From Streptomyces blattellae (GTDB taxonomy: Bacteria > Actinomycetota > Actinomycetes > Streptomycetales > Streptomycetaceae), in NCBI RefSeq assembly GCF_009709555.1, contig NZ_WJBG01000127.1, positions 62,001-126,000 of the forward strand: a stretch of 64,000 nucleotides of DNA, in the 5' to 3' direction. Under the pieces are notes generated by a model. That model was not told the origin of the DNA and searched no databases. It saw only the letters and a list, made by a program, of their open reading frames with translations. A program made the translations under genes and the position numbers. This document shows positions 18,048 to 26,031 of this stretch, piece after piece (position 1 is the first letter of the stretch; every line of letters begins with the position of its first letter).

Positions 18048-19160
18048 TCAGGCCCGCAACCCCTGGAGTCCGTCGTAGGTGGCCATGACGACCTCCAGTC
18101 CCCGAGTGTCGTCTGCCGGCTCACGCATCTGATTCGTCACGTACGCGACCGCCATACGTGCGTCGGGTTCGATCATGACCATAGATCCGCCCCATCCGCC
18201 CCACCCGTAGGTGCTGCCGAACAGCCCGTAGCCGAGGCCGTAGCGCATCGGCATGCCCAGGACGCGGTCCTCGCCGCTGAACTGCTCCTCCCACGCGCGG
18301 TCGCAGCCCGCCCGTGACAGCAGCCGCACCCCGCGTACGGCTCCTCCGCAAGCCATCACCGACTGCACACGGGCGATCGAGCGGGCATTGCCGAATCCGC
18401 TCGCCGCGGGGATCTCCGCGCGGCGCCAGGCCTCGCTGTTGCCGTCGCGGACCCGGATTCCGGTCCCTGCGGCGCGAGTTGCGCTGTCGCCGGGCGCGCT
18501 CGCGGTGTAGTCCTCGTCCCGGTTCGGGGGCGGCACGGCGAGCGCCACCCGGTGGTCGTCCTCGGCGGGCAACCCGATGTGGAAGTCCGCGCCCAGCGGT
18601 CCGGCCACCTCGTCGGCGAAGAAGGCGCCCAGGCTCCGGCCGGTGATCCTGCGGACGACCTCGCCCACGAGGAATCCCTGGGTGATCGAGTGGTATCCGG
18701 CGGCGCTACCGGGTTCCCACTGCGGAGCCTGCGCGGCCAGCCGCGCCGTGGCCGCGGGCCAGTCGTAGAGATCGTCGGCTGTGAGCGGCCCGTCCCAGTC
18801 GGGCAGGCCCGCGGTGTGTGCCAGAAGGTGCCGCACCAGCACGTCTTCCTTGCCTGCCGCTTCGAACTCCGGCCAGTACCGGGCGACCGGTGCGGCCAGG
18901 TCGAGTTCGCCGCGGTCGGCGAGGACCAGTGCGCACAGAGCCGTCATCGTCTTGGTGACGGACCAGACGTTGACGATCGTGTCCCGCTGCCACGGGATGG
19001 TGCGGCCTGTGTCGGCGAATCCACCCCACACGTCCACCACCGGCTCGCCGTCCACGAAGACCGCCACCGAGGCCCCGACGTCTCCGTCGTCCAGCGAGGC
19101 GGCCAGCGCACTGGGCACGGCGGAGAACAGTTGATCGTACGAGCCCTGTATGTCGGCCAT
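18048..19160 (-). CDS. Serine hydrolase, class C beta-lactamase-like (EstB family)
   Basis: 370 residues with the S-x-x-K nucleophile in VNVWSVTKTMTALCALVLAD (about residue 67), the Tyr motif region AGYHSITQGFLVGEVVRRIT, and YGWGGWGGSMVMIEPDARM near the C-terminus in place of the KTG box. There is no signal peptide, so it is probably a cytoplasmic esterase or peptidase-like enzyme and not a resistance beta-lactamase. The ATG at 19160 has no clear ribosome site. It stands alone between the regulator and acetate kinase; the upstream 366 bp (19161-19526) contain nothing I can identify. Confidence 0.88.
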   Translation of the reverse strand: MADIQGSYDQLFSAVPSALAASLDDGDVGASVAVFVDGEPVVDVWGGFADTGRTIPWQRDTIVNVWSVTKTMTALCALVLADRGELDLAAPVARYWPEFEAAGKEDVLVRHLLAHTAGLPDWDGPLTADDLYDWPAATARLAAQAPQWEPGSAAGYHSITQGFLVGEVVRRITGRSLGAFFADEVAGPLGADFHIGLPAEDDHRVALAVPPPNRDEDYTASAPGDSATRAAGTGIRVRDGNSEAWRRAEIPAASGFGNARSIARVQSVMACGGAVRGVRLLSRAGCDRAWEEQFSGEDRVLGMPMRYGLGYGLFGSTYGWGGWGGSMVMIEPDARMAVAYVTNQMREPADDTRGLEVVMATYDGLQGLRA

Positions 19161-19526
19161 GGGCCGTGTTTAGTCCGCGTCCATCGGCCAGGGCAACCCA
19201 ATTCTCGCTCAGCGAGCGTTGCTCGTGCTCCGGTCGGCCACCCTGGCCGGCGGAAGAACCCGCACCGAAGCGCGTACGGACGCCAATCCGGCCGCGGAGG
19301 CGGCAGGATGCTCGCCTGATGCTCTCGAAGCGGGCCATCCGGAGCCGGGCGCGCGCCCCGTCGCGGTCGCCCAGGTTGTGTCTCCGGATCGCCCTCATCC
19401 GCCAGGGCTGGACAGGGCCGATGAGGTTCTCACCCCCGGGCGTCAGCCGGACGGGCCTTGGCGGTCAGCCGCTGTCATGGGGTCCGGCTCCTGCGTCGCT
19501 CGACGGTGTCGCCTTGCTTGCATGCC
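19161..19526. other. Intergenic, nothing recognised
   Basis: 366 bp between the serine hydrolase start and the acetate kinase stop. No convincing coding sequence, hairpin or repeat was seen on either strand. Confidence 0.4.
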
Positions 19527-20780
19527 TCATCCGGTCCTCGCGGGCGGCTTGCTCACGCGAAGGGCCGCCGCGCCGTCGTCGGCCGTGTACCCGACCAGGC
19601 GCAGCGTGTCCTCGACGATGATCCGTTCCTCGTCGGCCGGAACCACGAGAACGTCCGTCTCCGAGTCGTGCGCGCTGATCCGCCGGATCCCTGACCGGCC
19701 TGCCGCGTTGCTGGTCTCGTCGAGCCGGATGCCCAGCCACGTCATGTCGGCACAGATCGATGACCGGATCACCGCGGCGTGCTCGCCGATGCCGCCGGTG
19801 AATGCCAGGACATCCACACCGCCCATCGCTGCCGCGTAGGCGCCGATGTACTTCTTGATCCGGTACACGTACATGTCGGCCGCGAGCCGGCATCGCTCAT
19901 TGCCCCGCTCCGCGTGTTCGAGCACATCCCGCATGTCGTTGCTCACGCCCGACACCCCGAGCATGCCGCTCCTCCGATTGAGCAGCGCTTCCACTTCATC
20001 GACGCCAAGCCCACATCGACGTATGAGGAAGAAGACCACACCCGCATCCACGTCACCGGACCGCGTCCCCATGACCAGGCCTTCGAGCGGGGTGAGTCCC
20101 GCAGAGGTGTCGACAGCCGTTCCGTGTTCGACGGCGGTGACCGATGAACCGCTGCCCAGGTGGCAGACGATCATCCGCAGCTGTTCGGCCGGCCGGTCCA
20201 GGAGCCTGGCGATCTCCCTCGTGACGTAGCGGTACGACGTTCCGTGAATGCCATGACGGCGCACCTTCTGGTCCTCGGCGTACTCGACCGGCAGGGCGTA
20301 GTAGGCGGCGTGGTCGGGCATCTTCCCGAAGAACGTCGAGTCGAAGACGGCGACATGGGGGACATCCGGCAGGAGACGCATTGCCTCGCGGACGCCGAGG
20401 ACGTTGTACGGGTTGTGCAGCGGTGCCAGGTCGTCGTGCCGCTCAAGTTCACGCAGCACCTCCTCCGTGATCAGCGTCGAGTCGTCGAAAGCGTGACCGG
20501 AGTGGAGGACGCGGTGGCCCACCGCGTCGATCTCCGACACCTGGCCGAGGACGCCGATCTCGCTGTCGACCACCGTGCGGAAGATGAGTTCGAGTGCCGC
20601 GCCGTGAGAGGGAGCGTTCGCTGTCCTGCTGATCCTTTTGCCGCCGGTGACGACGGACATGCGCGCATCGGGCGTGCCGATGCGCTCGACCAGGCCGGAC
20701 ATGAGAACGGTCGCCGTCTCCGCCTGGGCCACTTGGTACTTGAGAGATGAACTGCCTGCGTTCAGAACAAGGACGATCAT
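19527..20780 (-). CDS. ackA: Acetate kinase
   Basis: 417 residues. Family signatures: MIVLVLNAGSSSLKYQV at the N-terminus, HRVLHSGHAF, VFDSTFFGKMPDHAAYYALP, RRHGIHGTSYRYV, HLGSGSSVTAVEHG and FTGGIGEHAAVIR. It interconverts acetyl phosphate + ADP with acetate + ATP. No phosphotransacetylase gene is adjacent, whereas a phosphoketolase that makes acetyl phosphate lies in the same island; the two may work together for substrate-level ATP. The alpha/beta hydrolase gene upstream on the same strand ends 134 bp before this start. Confidence 0.96.
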   Translation of the reverse strand: MIVLVLNAGSSSLKYQVAQAETATVLMSGLVERIGTPDARMSVVTGGKRISRTANAPSHGAALELIFRTVVDSEIGVLGQVSEIDAVGHRVLHSGHAFDDSTLITEEVLRELERHDDLAPLHNPYNVLGVREAMRLLPDVPHVAVFDSTFFGKMPDHAAYYALPVEYAEDQKVRRHGIHGTSYRYVTREIARLLDRPAEQLRMIVCHLGSGSSVTAVEHGTAVDTSAGLTPLEGLVMGTRSGDVDAGVVFFLIRRCGLGVDEVEALLNRRSGMLGVSGVSNDMRDVLEHAERGNERCRLAADMYVYRIKKYIGAYAAAMGGVDVLAFTGGIGEHAAVIRSSICADMTWLGIRLDETSNAAGRSGIRRISAHDSETDVLVVPADEERIIVEDTLRLVGYTADDGAAALRVSKPPARTG

Positions 20781-20914
20781 GACAGCGCCTTTCGAGCTGC
20801 GTGCGGTTCGCTGCGTGCCTGGGCGGCCTGGTGACCGGTGGTCCATCAGGGCCCGATCCGTCAGACGAACCGCACGCGTCTCGTGCCGTGCCTGTCGCGA
20901 GGGACGCAAGTCGC

Positions 20915-22045
20915 CTACGCGAACAGGTGGTCGGCCATCCAGTCGGCCAGGAGCCGGAACGACTTCGAGGCGTGCTCCGGAGCGCCGTGGAAGGTGCTCG
21001 GGTACTCGACAAGCCGCTTGTCCTCGGACCGTGCCTCCGCGAGGAGCCGCCTTTGCCCCTCGATGCCGAACAGCGGATCGCGGTCTCCGTGCACCATGAT
21101 GAGCGGGCACTCGATCTTCTCGGCGATGCCCTCCATCGTCATCCGCGACATCAGGCCCTTCACGGCCTCGTCCTCGGTGTCCAGGAGGACCGCGAAGTGA
21201 TGCACGTAGTACCGGTACCGCTCGTCGCCGGTGATCATGTCGATGAGGTTGTACCCGCCGGCGTACACGGCGCAGGCGTCGATCCGATGGTCGAGCGCGG
21301 CGGTCCTGGTGACGTAGTAGCCGCCGGCGCTGCCACCGTAGATCCCGATCTTGCTGAATCGCGGATCCTGCTTGATGAAGTCGACGATCTTCCCGATGCC
21401 CTTCTCACACTCGACCTCAAGAGCCCCGCCGTTGAGGTACCGGGTGATTCCCTGGCCGGGTGCGTCTATGGAGATGACCGCCAAGCCCCGCTCCACCATG
21501 AGCATGGCGTGGCTGTGGAACTCTTCCTTGAACCCGGTGGCGCCCCCGATCATCAGCACGATCGGGCACGGCTCCGGAGCGTCCTTCGGCAGGTAGATCC
21601 AGCCGTGCATGTCGAAGCCGTGGTAGGGGATGTTGACCTCTTCGAGGGGCGGGTCGAACAGCGCCGCCGCCTTGGCGAAGTCGGCGGTCGTCTTCTGGTT
21701 CAGCCGGACCTTCTCCTCGGTGATGTCATGGATCTCGTACGACGCGACCCGGTAGAACGACGCCGCGGAGAGGAAGAAGTACCTGGCGCTCGCGCGGTGT
21801 CCGGCGTCGAGTTCGGCCTGCGCGTAGGCGTCCTGGCGGTCGCCGATCTCTTCGGCGACGTTGACCCAGTCCTCGCCGTCCCCGTCCACCCGCTTGAGGA
21901 GGTCGGCGACCGCCGAGGCGTCGACGCCGCTCGCTACCATCCGTTCGCGCGATTGACCCCAGGGCCGCTTCCGCGGTCCGGTTTGCCTGGCCGGCTCTTC
22001 CTGCACAGCCAGTGCTCCTTGCCCTTGTGCTGCTTTGCCCGTCAT
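20915..22045 (-). CDS. Alpha/beta hydrolase (FrsA/DUF1100-like)
   Basis: 376 residues. An N-terminal helical cap region of about 140 residues precedes the hydrolase fold. The oxyanion strand is CPIVLMIGGATGFKEE, the nucleophile elbow KIGIYGGSAGGYYVTR (G-x-S-x-G), the acid in LIMVHGDRDPLFG, and the catalytic His in YPSTFHGAPEHASKSF. The arrangement resembles 2,6-dihydroxypseudooxynicotine-hydrolase-type and FrsA-like C-C or ester hydrolases; substrate unknown. GGAGG is six bases before ATG 22045. A one-mismatch DosR-type box lies 73 bp upstream. Confidence 0.88.
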   Translation of the reverse strand: MTGKAAQGQGALAVQEEPARQTGPRKRPWGQSRERMVASGVDASAVADLLKRVDGDGEDWVNVAEEIGDRQDAYAQAELDAGHRASARYFFLSAASFYRVASYEIHDITEEKVRLNQKTTADFAKAAALFDPPLEEVNIPYHGFDMHGWIYLPKDAPEPCPIVLMIGGATGFKEEFHSHAMLMVERGLAVISIDAPGQGITRYLNGGALEVECEKGIGKIVDFIKQDPRFSKIGIYGGSAGGYYVTRTAALDHRIDACAVYAGGYNLIDMITGDERYRYYVHHFAVLLDTEDEAVKGLMSRMTMEGIAEKIECPLIMVHGDRDPLFGIEGQRRLLAEARSEDKRLVEYPSTFHGAPEHASKSFRLLADWMADHLFA

Positions 22046-22117
22046 CGAAACCTCCAGCGTGAACCCCCCGCACAATCAAGGGTGTTCCGCATCGGTGATC
22101 TCGGACAGGGCCCAAAG

Positions 22118-22131
22118 GCCTCGCCAGACGG
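22118..22131. promoter_or_regulatory. Near-match DosR-type box upstream of hydrolase
   Basis: GGGCC-CAAA-GGCCT, one mismatch from the arm pattern, 73 bp upstream of ATG 22045. The rest of 22046-22574 has no recognisable gene. Confidence 0.35.
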
Positions 22132-22574
22132 CCCTCCAATGCCTCGCCGAACGGCCCTACCGGCCGGCCCCGCATGACACCGGGATCTGCAGCCGGCGAG
22201 GGATTGAACATCGCACAACGACGTGGGGACGAGCGGCTGACCGTCACGCGCAGTGCCGTTCGGACCACCACTCGACCAGCGTGCAGTCGCCGCCGTTCCT
22301 GCGAGTCGCGCCTCTCAGAGAGGCCAGGATCCGTTCACGCCCGGCAGACGAGAAAGATGCTGACTGGCAGCCAGGGACACGGCGGGTTCGGCCACTTCGG
22401 CAGGCGCCGGGGGTTTCTCGCCGCGTTCGGCCGCGACGATCACGGCCCGGTGTGGCCCAGGTGGTACTGCCACGTCTCGGACCCAGCGGGCAGCCGACGA
22501 CGGAAACGACCGACCCTGCCGAGGTCTGCGGCGGGATCGGTGCGTGGTGATCGGTGACTGCGGCGCCGGACAGC

Positions 22575-22608
22575 GATCGCGCCCGGACCCTCGGGTCCGG
22601 GCGCGATC
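22575..22608 (-). terminator. Strong hairpin after membrane protein gene
   Basis: Perfect 16-bp arms (left arm gatcgcgcccggaccc) with a very short loop, 33 bp beyond the stop of the gene ending at 22642. Confidence 0.75.
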
Positions 22609-22641
22609 AGGTGAACCGGTCGGTTCGCCGCGCTGCTGCGG

Positions 22642-23235
22642 TCAGGCCGTCGCGGGCTTGGGGGCGTTCGGGTGGGCCACCTTGGGCAGTACCTCGGCGG
22701 ACGGGCTGGTCCGGCGCAGGTGCAGGAAGCCCAGCCCCGCCAGCACGAGCATCACTCCCGCGCCGACGAAGGCGGAGATGGCGGCGTACAGGGCGATCTG
22801 CCCGACCTGCCAGAAGGCGTAGGCGCTCAGCAGCGCGCTGCGCAGCGCCTCGCCCTTGAACAGGCTTTCGGCCTGTGCGGCCAGCTCGGCGTTGTCCGGA
22901 TCAGACACCGACTTGAGCGACACCTCCGCGTAGGTCTGGCCGTCCGCGACGTCCTCCAGGTGGACGCCGATGAAATGGTCGGCGTAGGCCTTGGCCTGGG
23001 CGCCGGTCGTCAACTGCTCCCCGGCGTACTCGTTGATGTAGGGGCCGATCCTCGGGTCGTCCAGTTGCTCGTTGCCCTCCTCCGGGAAGTAGATCTTCTG
23101 CGCCACGAGCTGGTCCTGCACGCTGTCGTTCGCGAACTGGTGGCCCCACAGGGCGAGGCCGCCGACGGCCAGGAGGAGGACGGTGAGGACCACTCCACCC
23201 ATGGCGATCAGCGCGTCGAAGGTACGACGGTTCAT
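22642..23235 (-). CDS. Two-helix membrane protein of unknown function
   Basis: 197 residues. An N-terminal helix (FDALIAMGGVVLTVLLLAVG) is followed by an extracytoplasmic segment of about 120 residues with FANDSVQDQLVAQKIYFPEE, then a second helix (ALYAAISAFVGAGVMLVLAG) and a short tail. Similar proteins are common in actinobacteria without known function. AGGAA lies eight bases before ATG 23235. A weak DosR-type match (23318-23331) is about 83 bp upstream, and a strong terminator follows the gene, so it is probably monocistronic. Confidence 0.75.
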   Translation of the reverse strand: MNRRTFDALIAMGGVVLTVLLLAVGGLALWGHQFANDSVQDQLVAQKIYFPEEGNEQLDDPRIGPYINEYAGEQLTTGAQAKAYADHFIGVHLEDVADGQTYAEVSLKSVSDPDNAELAAQAESLFKGEALRSALLSAYAFWQVGQIALYAAISAFVGAGVMLVLAGLGFLHLRRTSPSAEVLPKVAHPNAPKPATA

Positions 23236-23822
23236 GAGACGTTCCTTTCCGAGTCCCGGGGGTTCCCGGTGCCGTGTCAGTTCCTCCATCGTCGGGATCA
23301 CGTGCGCTCCGCGGAGGGGGCCACAAGTCCTTGTGCGGCATACTGAAGGTCCTGACGTCCGAGGCCCTATGGCGGGGCGGCGGGCCCGGGCAGGTGCGGG
23401 CAGCCGGGGCCGGGCACGCGCTGTCCCGGCAGGTGAGGTACGCAGGTGGTGACGGCGGTCGTGAGCGGGATGATCCAGGGTCGTACGCGCCGCAGTTGAA
23501 CGCCGCGTGCCCGCCGTGGGGCAGCCGGCGCTTGGGGACGCGAGGCGTGATCCCCCCAGAGATCCGTCGACATGGCCACCGAAATTTTCACGACGGGACA
23601 ACGCCCGTGGTTTCGGGGCGACGCCGTGGTGATGTCCAGGTGTGGCCTGTCCCGGCGATGAAGATGAAGCCGCCGAGGAGATCGGGCCGGTACCGCATCT
23701 TCTTCAGCCAGGTGCGGATGAGGTGGGCGAGGTGTCCATGGTGCAACCCGCGTCCCCCGCCTGCGGGCTGCCGGCAACTCGCGTATCAGCGCGGCCTTGT
23801 GCCGAGTGGAGGGATCGCAGGA
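23236..23822. other. Gene-poor stretch with an unidentified coding fragment
   Basis: No intact gene. On the minus strand at about 23640-23760 one frame reads HLAHLIRTWLKKMRYRPDLL then GGFIFIAGTGHTW, which looks like the C-terminus of a once real protein that I cannot name. The rest is unassigned. Confidence 0.35.
23318..23331. promoter_or_regulatory. Weak DosR-type box upstream of membrane protein
   Basis: GGGCC-ACAA-GTCCT keeps the left arm and all but the last base of the right arm. Position 83 bp upstream of ATG 23235 matches the other sites. Confidence 0.3.
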
Positions 23823-23862
23823 GCGCCCAGGCCGGCCCGCTGCAGCGGGCCGGCCTGGGCGC
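23823..23862. repeat. Perfect 40-bp palindrome
   Basis: 20-bp left arm gcgcccaggccggcccgctg is followed directly by its exact reverse complement, with no spacer. It lies 75 bp beyond the stop of the Usp gene at 23938 and may be its terminator, though no loop or T tract exists. It could also be a relic of an inverted-repeat insertion. Confidence 0.8.
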
Positions 23863-23937
23863 GTCCGACAACTCGGCGCGGCCCTCGTCCGGGGGGCCGG
23901 CGCGTACGAACCTCGGAGATGACCTGTGCGTCCGCGA

Positions 23938-24723
23938 TCACACCGTTCCGGCGGGGATCACGGCCACTGAGCACTGCCCGTCGCGTAGCACCGCCCTGCC
24001 GACCGACCCCGGCAGCAGGTCCGCGACGCGGCCCCTGCCGCGTGCGCCGATGACGACGAGTTGGGCGTCGGCGCTCGCGTCGACGAGAGCGCGACGCGCC
24101 CAGTGCCGGAGCCGCCGGAAGCGCACCGTGACGTCGGGGTACTTCTTTTGCAGGTCAGTCGGCGCGTACCGGTCGTCGTTCCCGCGCGTGGGGAGGACTA
24201 CCAGGTCCGTGCCGCGCGCAGAGGCTTCGGCGAAGGCGAATTCGGCCGCTTCCCGGGTCGCCGGCGAGGCATCGCCGACCAGCACCACAGGTCCGGTCCG
24301 GTGCACCCGGCCGCGCACCACCAGCACCGGGCAGGCGCAGCGAGCGGTCAGCTGCCCGGCGACCGAGCCGCGCGGCGGGCCCGCCGAACCGTCGCCCACC
24401 ACGGTGAGCGCCGCGAAGCGCGATTCCGACTGCAGTACCCTCGCGGGCTCGCCCATGAGGACCTCACGGGTGATCTCCACCTGCGGGGCGACACGACGGG
24501 CTCGCCGCTCGGCCTCGGCCAATGCGGCGTCGGCACCGTCATGCAGCCCCACCCCGTTCGGATCCCAGGGCGGTGCACCAGGCGGCACGGGCTCCGCCGG
24601 CCACGGCAAGGCTTGCGCCAACCGCAGTCCCAGGCCACGCCGACCGGCCTCCCACGCCGCGGCTTCCACCGCATCGAGGCTCGACGGTGAGCCGTCCACT
24701 CCCACCACGACCATGCCGCTCAT
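23938..24723 (-). CDS. Universal stress protein, tandem Usp domains
   Basis: 261 residues. Domain 1: MSGMVVVGVDGSPSSLDAVE to SVAGQLTARCACPVLVVRGR, lacking the usual glycine-rich loop (it reads VVGDGSAGPPRGSVAG). Domain 2: VVLVGDASPATREAAEFAFA to LVVIGARGRGRVADLLPGSV, which keeps G-x2-G-x9-GS. So only domain 2 looks fit for nucleotide binding. AAGGAGG lies upstream of ATG 24723. It borders the decayed polyketide segment and is the third intact Usp gene of the island. Confidence 0.9.
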   Translation of the reverse strand: MSGMVVVGVDGSPSSLDAVEAAAWEAGRRGLGLRLAQALPWPAEPVPPGAPPWDPNGVGLHDGADAALAEAERRARRVAPQVEITREVLMGEPARVLQSESRFAALTVVGDGSAGPPRGSVAGQLTARCACPVLVVRGRVHRTGPVVLVGDASPATREAAEFAFAEASARGTDLVVLPTRGNDDRYAPTDLQKKYPDVTVRFRRLRHWARRALVDASADAQLVVIGARGRGRVADLLPGSVGRAVLRDGQCSVAVIPAGTV

Positions 24724-24979
24724 CGCAACTCTCCCCTCCTTGTGCGGTCCCAGGACACAACCGGATGCCGCGCATCGAGCGGGCGGCAACCCCACGCGGA
24801 AGGACGTGGCGCCCGGCTACCTCTGCCGGGCCGCCGCACGTGCCTCCACGGGCTCTCAGCCTCTGCCCGCCGCCCGCGTCCCGCATGGGCCGTACGGACC
24901 ACAAGAACTCACCGTCCGGCCCTCCCCCGGCGGCCGTCCGGCGACGGGCCTGGGAGCGGTGAACATGCGCCGCAGTCCC

Positions 24980-25030
24980 CTTCTTCTTTGTCGTCCGCAA
25001 TCCGCTTCTTCTTTTGTCGTCCGCAATCCG
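24980..25030. repeat. Tandem 25/26-bp duplication
   Basis: Two adjacent copies of a unit beginning cttcttctttgtcgtccgca; the second has one extra T. A shorter echo (cttcgcgtcttccg) follows. It lies in the non-coding gap 24724-25084, which otherwise holds nothing I recognise. Confidence 0.7.
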
Positions 25031-25084
25031 CTTCGCGTCTTCCGCTTCGCGTCTGTCGCGCCGACGCCACGCCGGAGGTGTGCC

Positions 25085-25170
25085 GTGACGGTCTGTCGTC
25101 GTCGGACTCGACGGCTCCGCAACGAGCGCCACAGCCGCGTGGTGGACCGCCCGCGAAGCCCGGGACCGGA
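25085..25170 (+). pseudogene. Usp N-terminal remnant at rearrangement junction
   Basis: One plus-strand frame reads VVVGLDGSATSATAAWWTAR then EARDRNR, a clear first strand and helix of a Usp domain (compare VTVGLDGSPESRAAAEWAAR at 5676). Polyketide-synthase-like sequence begins directly after it in another frame, so this is the broken end of a Usp gene joined to foreign sequence. Confidence 0.6.
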
Positions 25171-25179
25171 ACCGTCCGC

Positions 25180-25985
25180 CCTGCTGCGCCAGCGCTACGC
25201 CGATCTGCCGCAGTGCCCGGCTGTCACCGCCGGGCCGACGATCCCGCCGTCGAGACCCCTGGTCGCTCTGGGCGACAGCCCAGACAGCCTCGCCGATTCC
25301 CTCGACGCCTTCCTCGGCGACGGGGACCGCGAACCCAAGCCGTTCGCGGCAGGGGAAGTGCCCCGGACCGCCGGCGCCCCGATGATGCTCTTCGGCGGAC
25401 AGGGCAGTCCGTACCGGGGCATGGCACGCCCGCTCTACGACCGCTTCGCCGTCGTCCGGGACGTTCTGGACGAGTGCGAGCGCTTTTACAAGGAAGCCGG
25501 TGGCACCTCACTGCTGGATCCGCTGCTCGACACGTCAGCCACCGAGACGGGAACGGTCTGGGAGACGAGCACGGCGCAGCCGGCGCTGTTCGCCGTGGGT
25601 CCCGGACATCGACTACTTCGTACGTCAGGCCCGCGATCCCGTCCACTTCGACGCCGCACTCGAACACGTGAACATGTCGGACCTCGCCACCGTGCTCGAC
25701 ATCGGTCCCGGAAGTGCCCTCAGTGGGATGCTCCGCCGGTCGCCCCCCCCCACACACACATCAAGGCCCAGGTCTCCCACCGACGCGGCACCGGGCTGCG
25801 AGCCCTGTGGGCGGCGGCCGCGGAACTCCATTGCCTCGGCCTGCTGTCTGACCCGGTGCGTCTGCTGGAGGGAAGTACGGGCCGGCGTATCCCGCTGCCC
25901 CGCTATCCCTTCCAGCACGCACGGCACTGGTCAGGTCCCGAACTGGTCGTGCCGAGTCCCCCCGCCCTGCCGAGAAGGCCACCCC
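25180..25985 (+). pseudogene. Polyketide synthase remnant with gutted acyltransferase domain
   Basis: Pieces of a modular or iterative PKS are readable in order. KS-AT linker: LVALGDSPDSLADSLDAFLG. AT start: MMLFGGQGSPYRGMARPLYD, then STAQPALFAV. In a second frame the AT end: DIDYFVRQARDPVHFDAALE, then VLDIGPGSAL. Back in the first frame the post-AT linker: AAAELHCLGLLSDPVRLLEG and IPLPRYPFQHARHW. The central part of the AT, including the GHSxG active site, is deleted. A C-homopolymer and CA-repeat tract near 25743-25760 marks the second frame change. It cannot make a working enzyme. An ACP gene follows. Confidence 0.8.
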
Positions 25986-26031
25986 GAACGGCTTGCCGAG
26001 CGAGACCAATCGATCGAACAAGGAGAACGAC

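Noticed and set aside
20821..20880. GGGCCCGATCCGTC near ackA as a further DosR-type box
   Set aside because: The right arm does not match; only the left half fits.
22200..22560. Plus-strand frame with GHFGRRRGFLAAFGRDDHGP
   Set aside because: Not recognisable, no ribosome site, and lies between convincing minus-strand genes.
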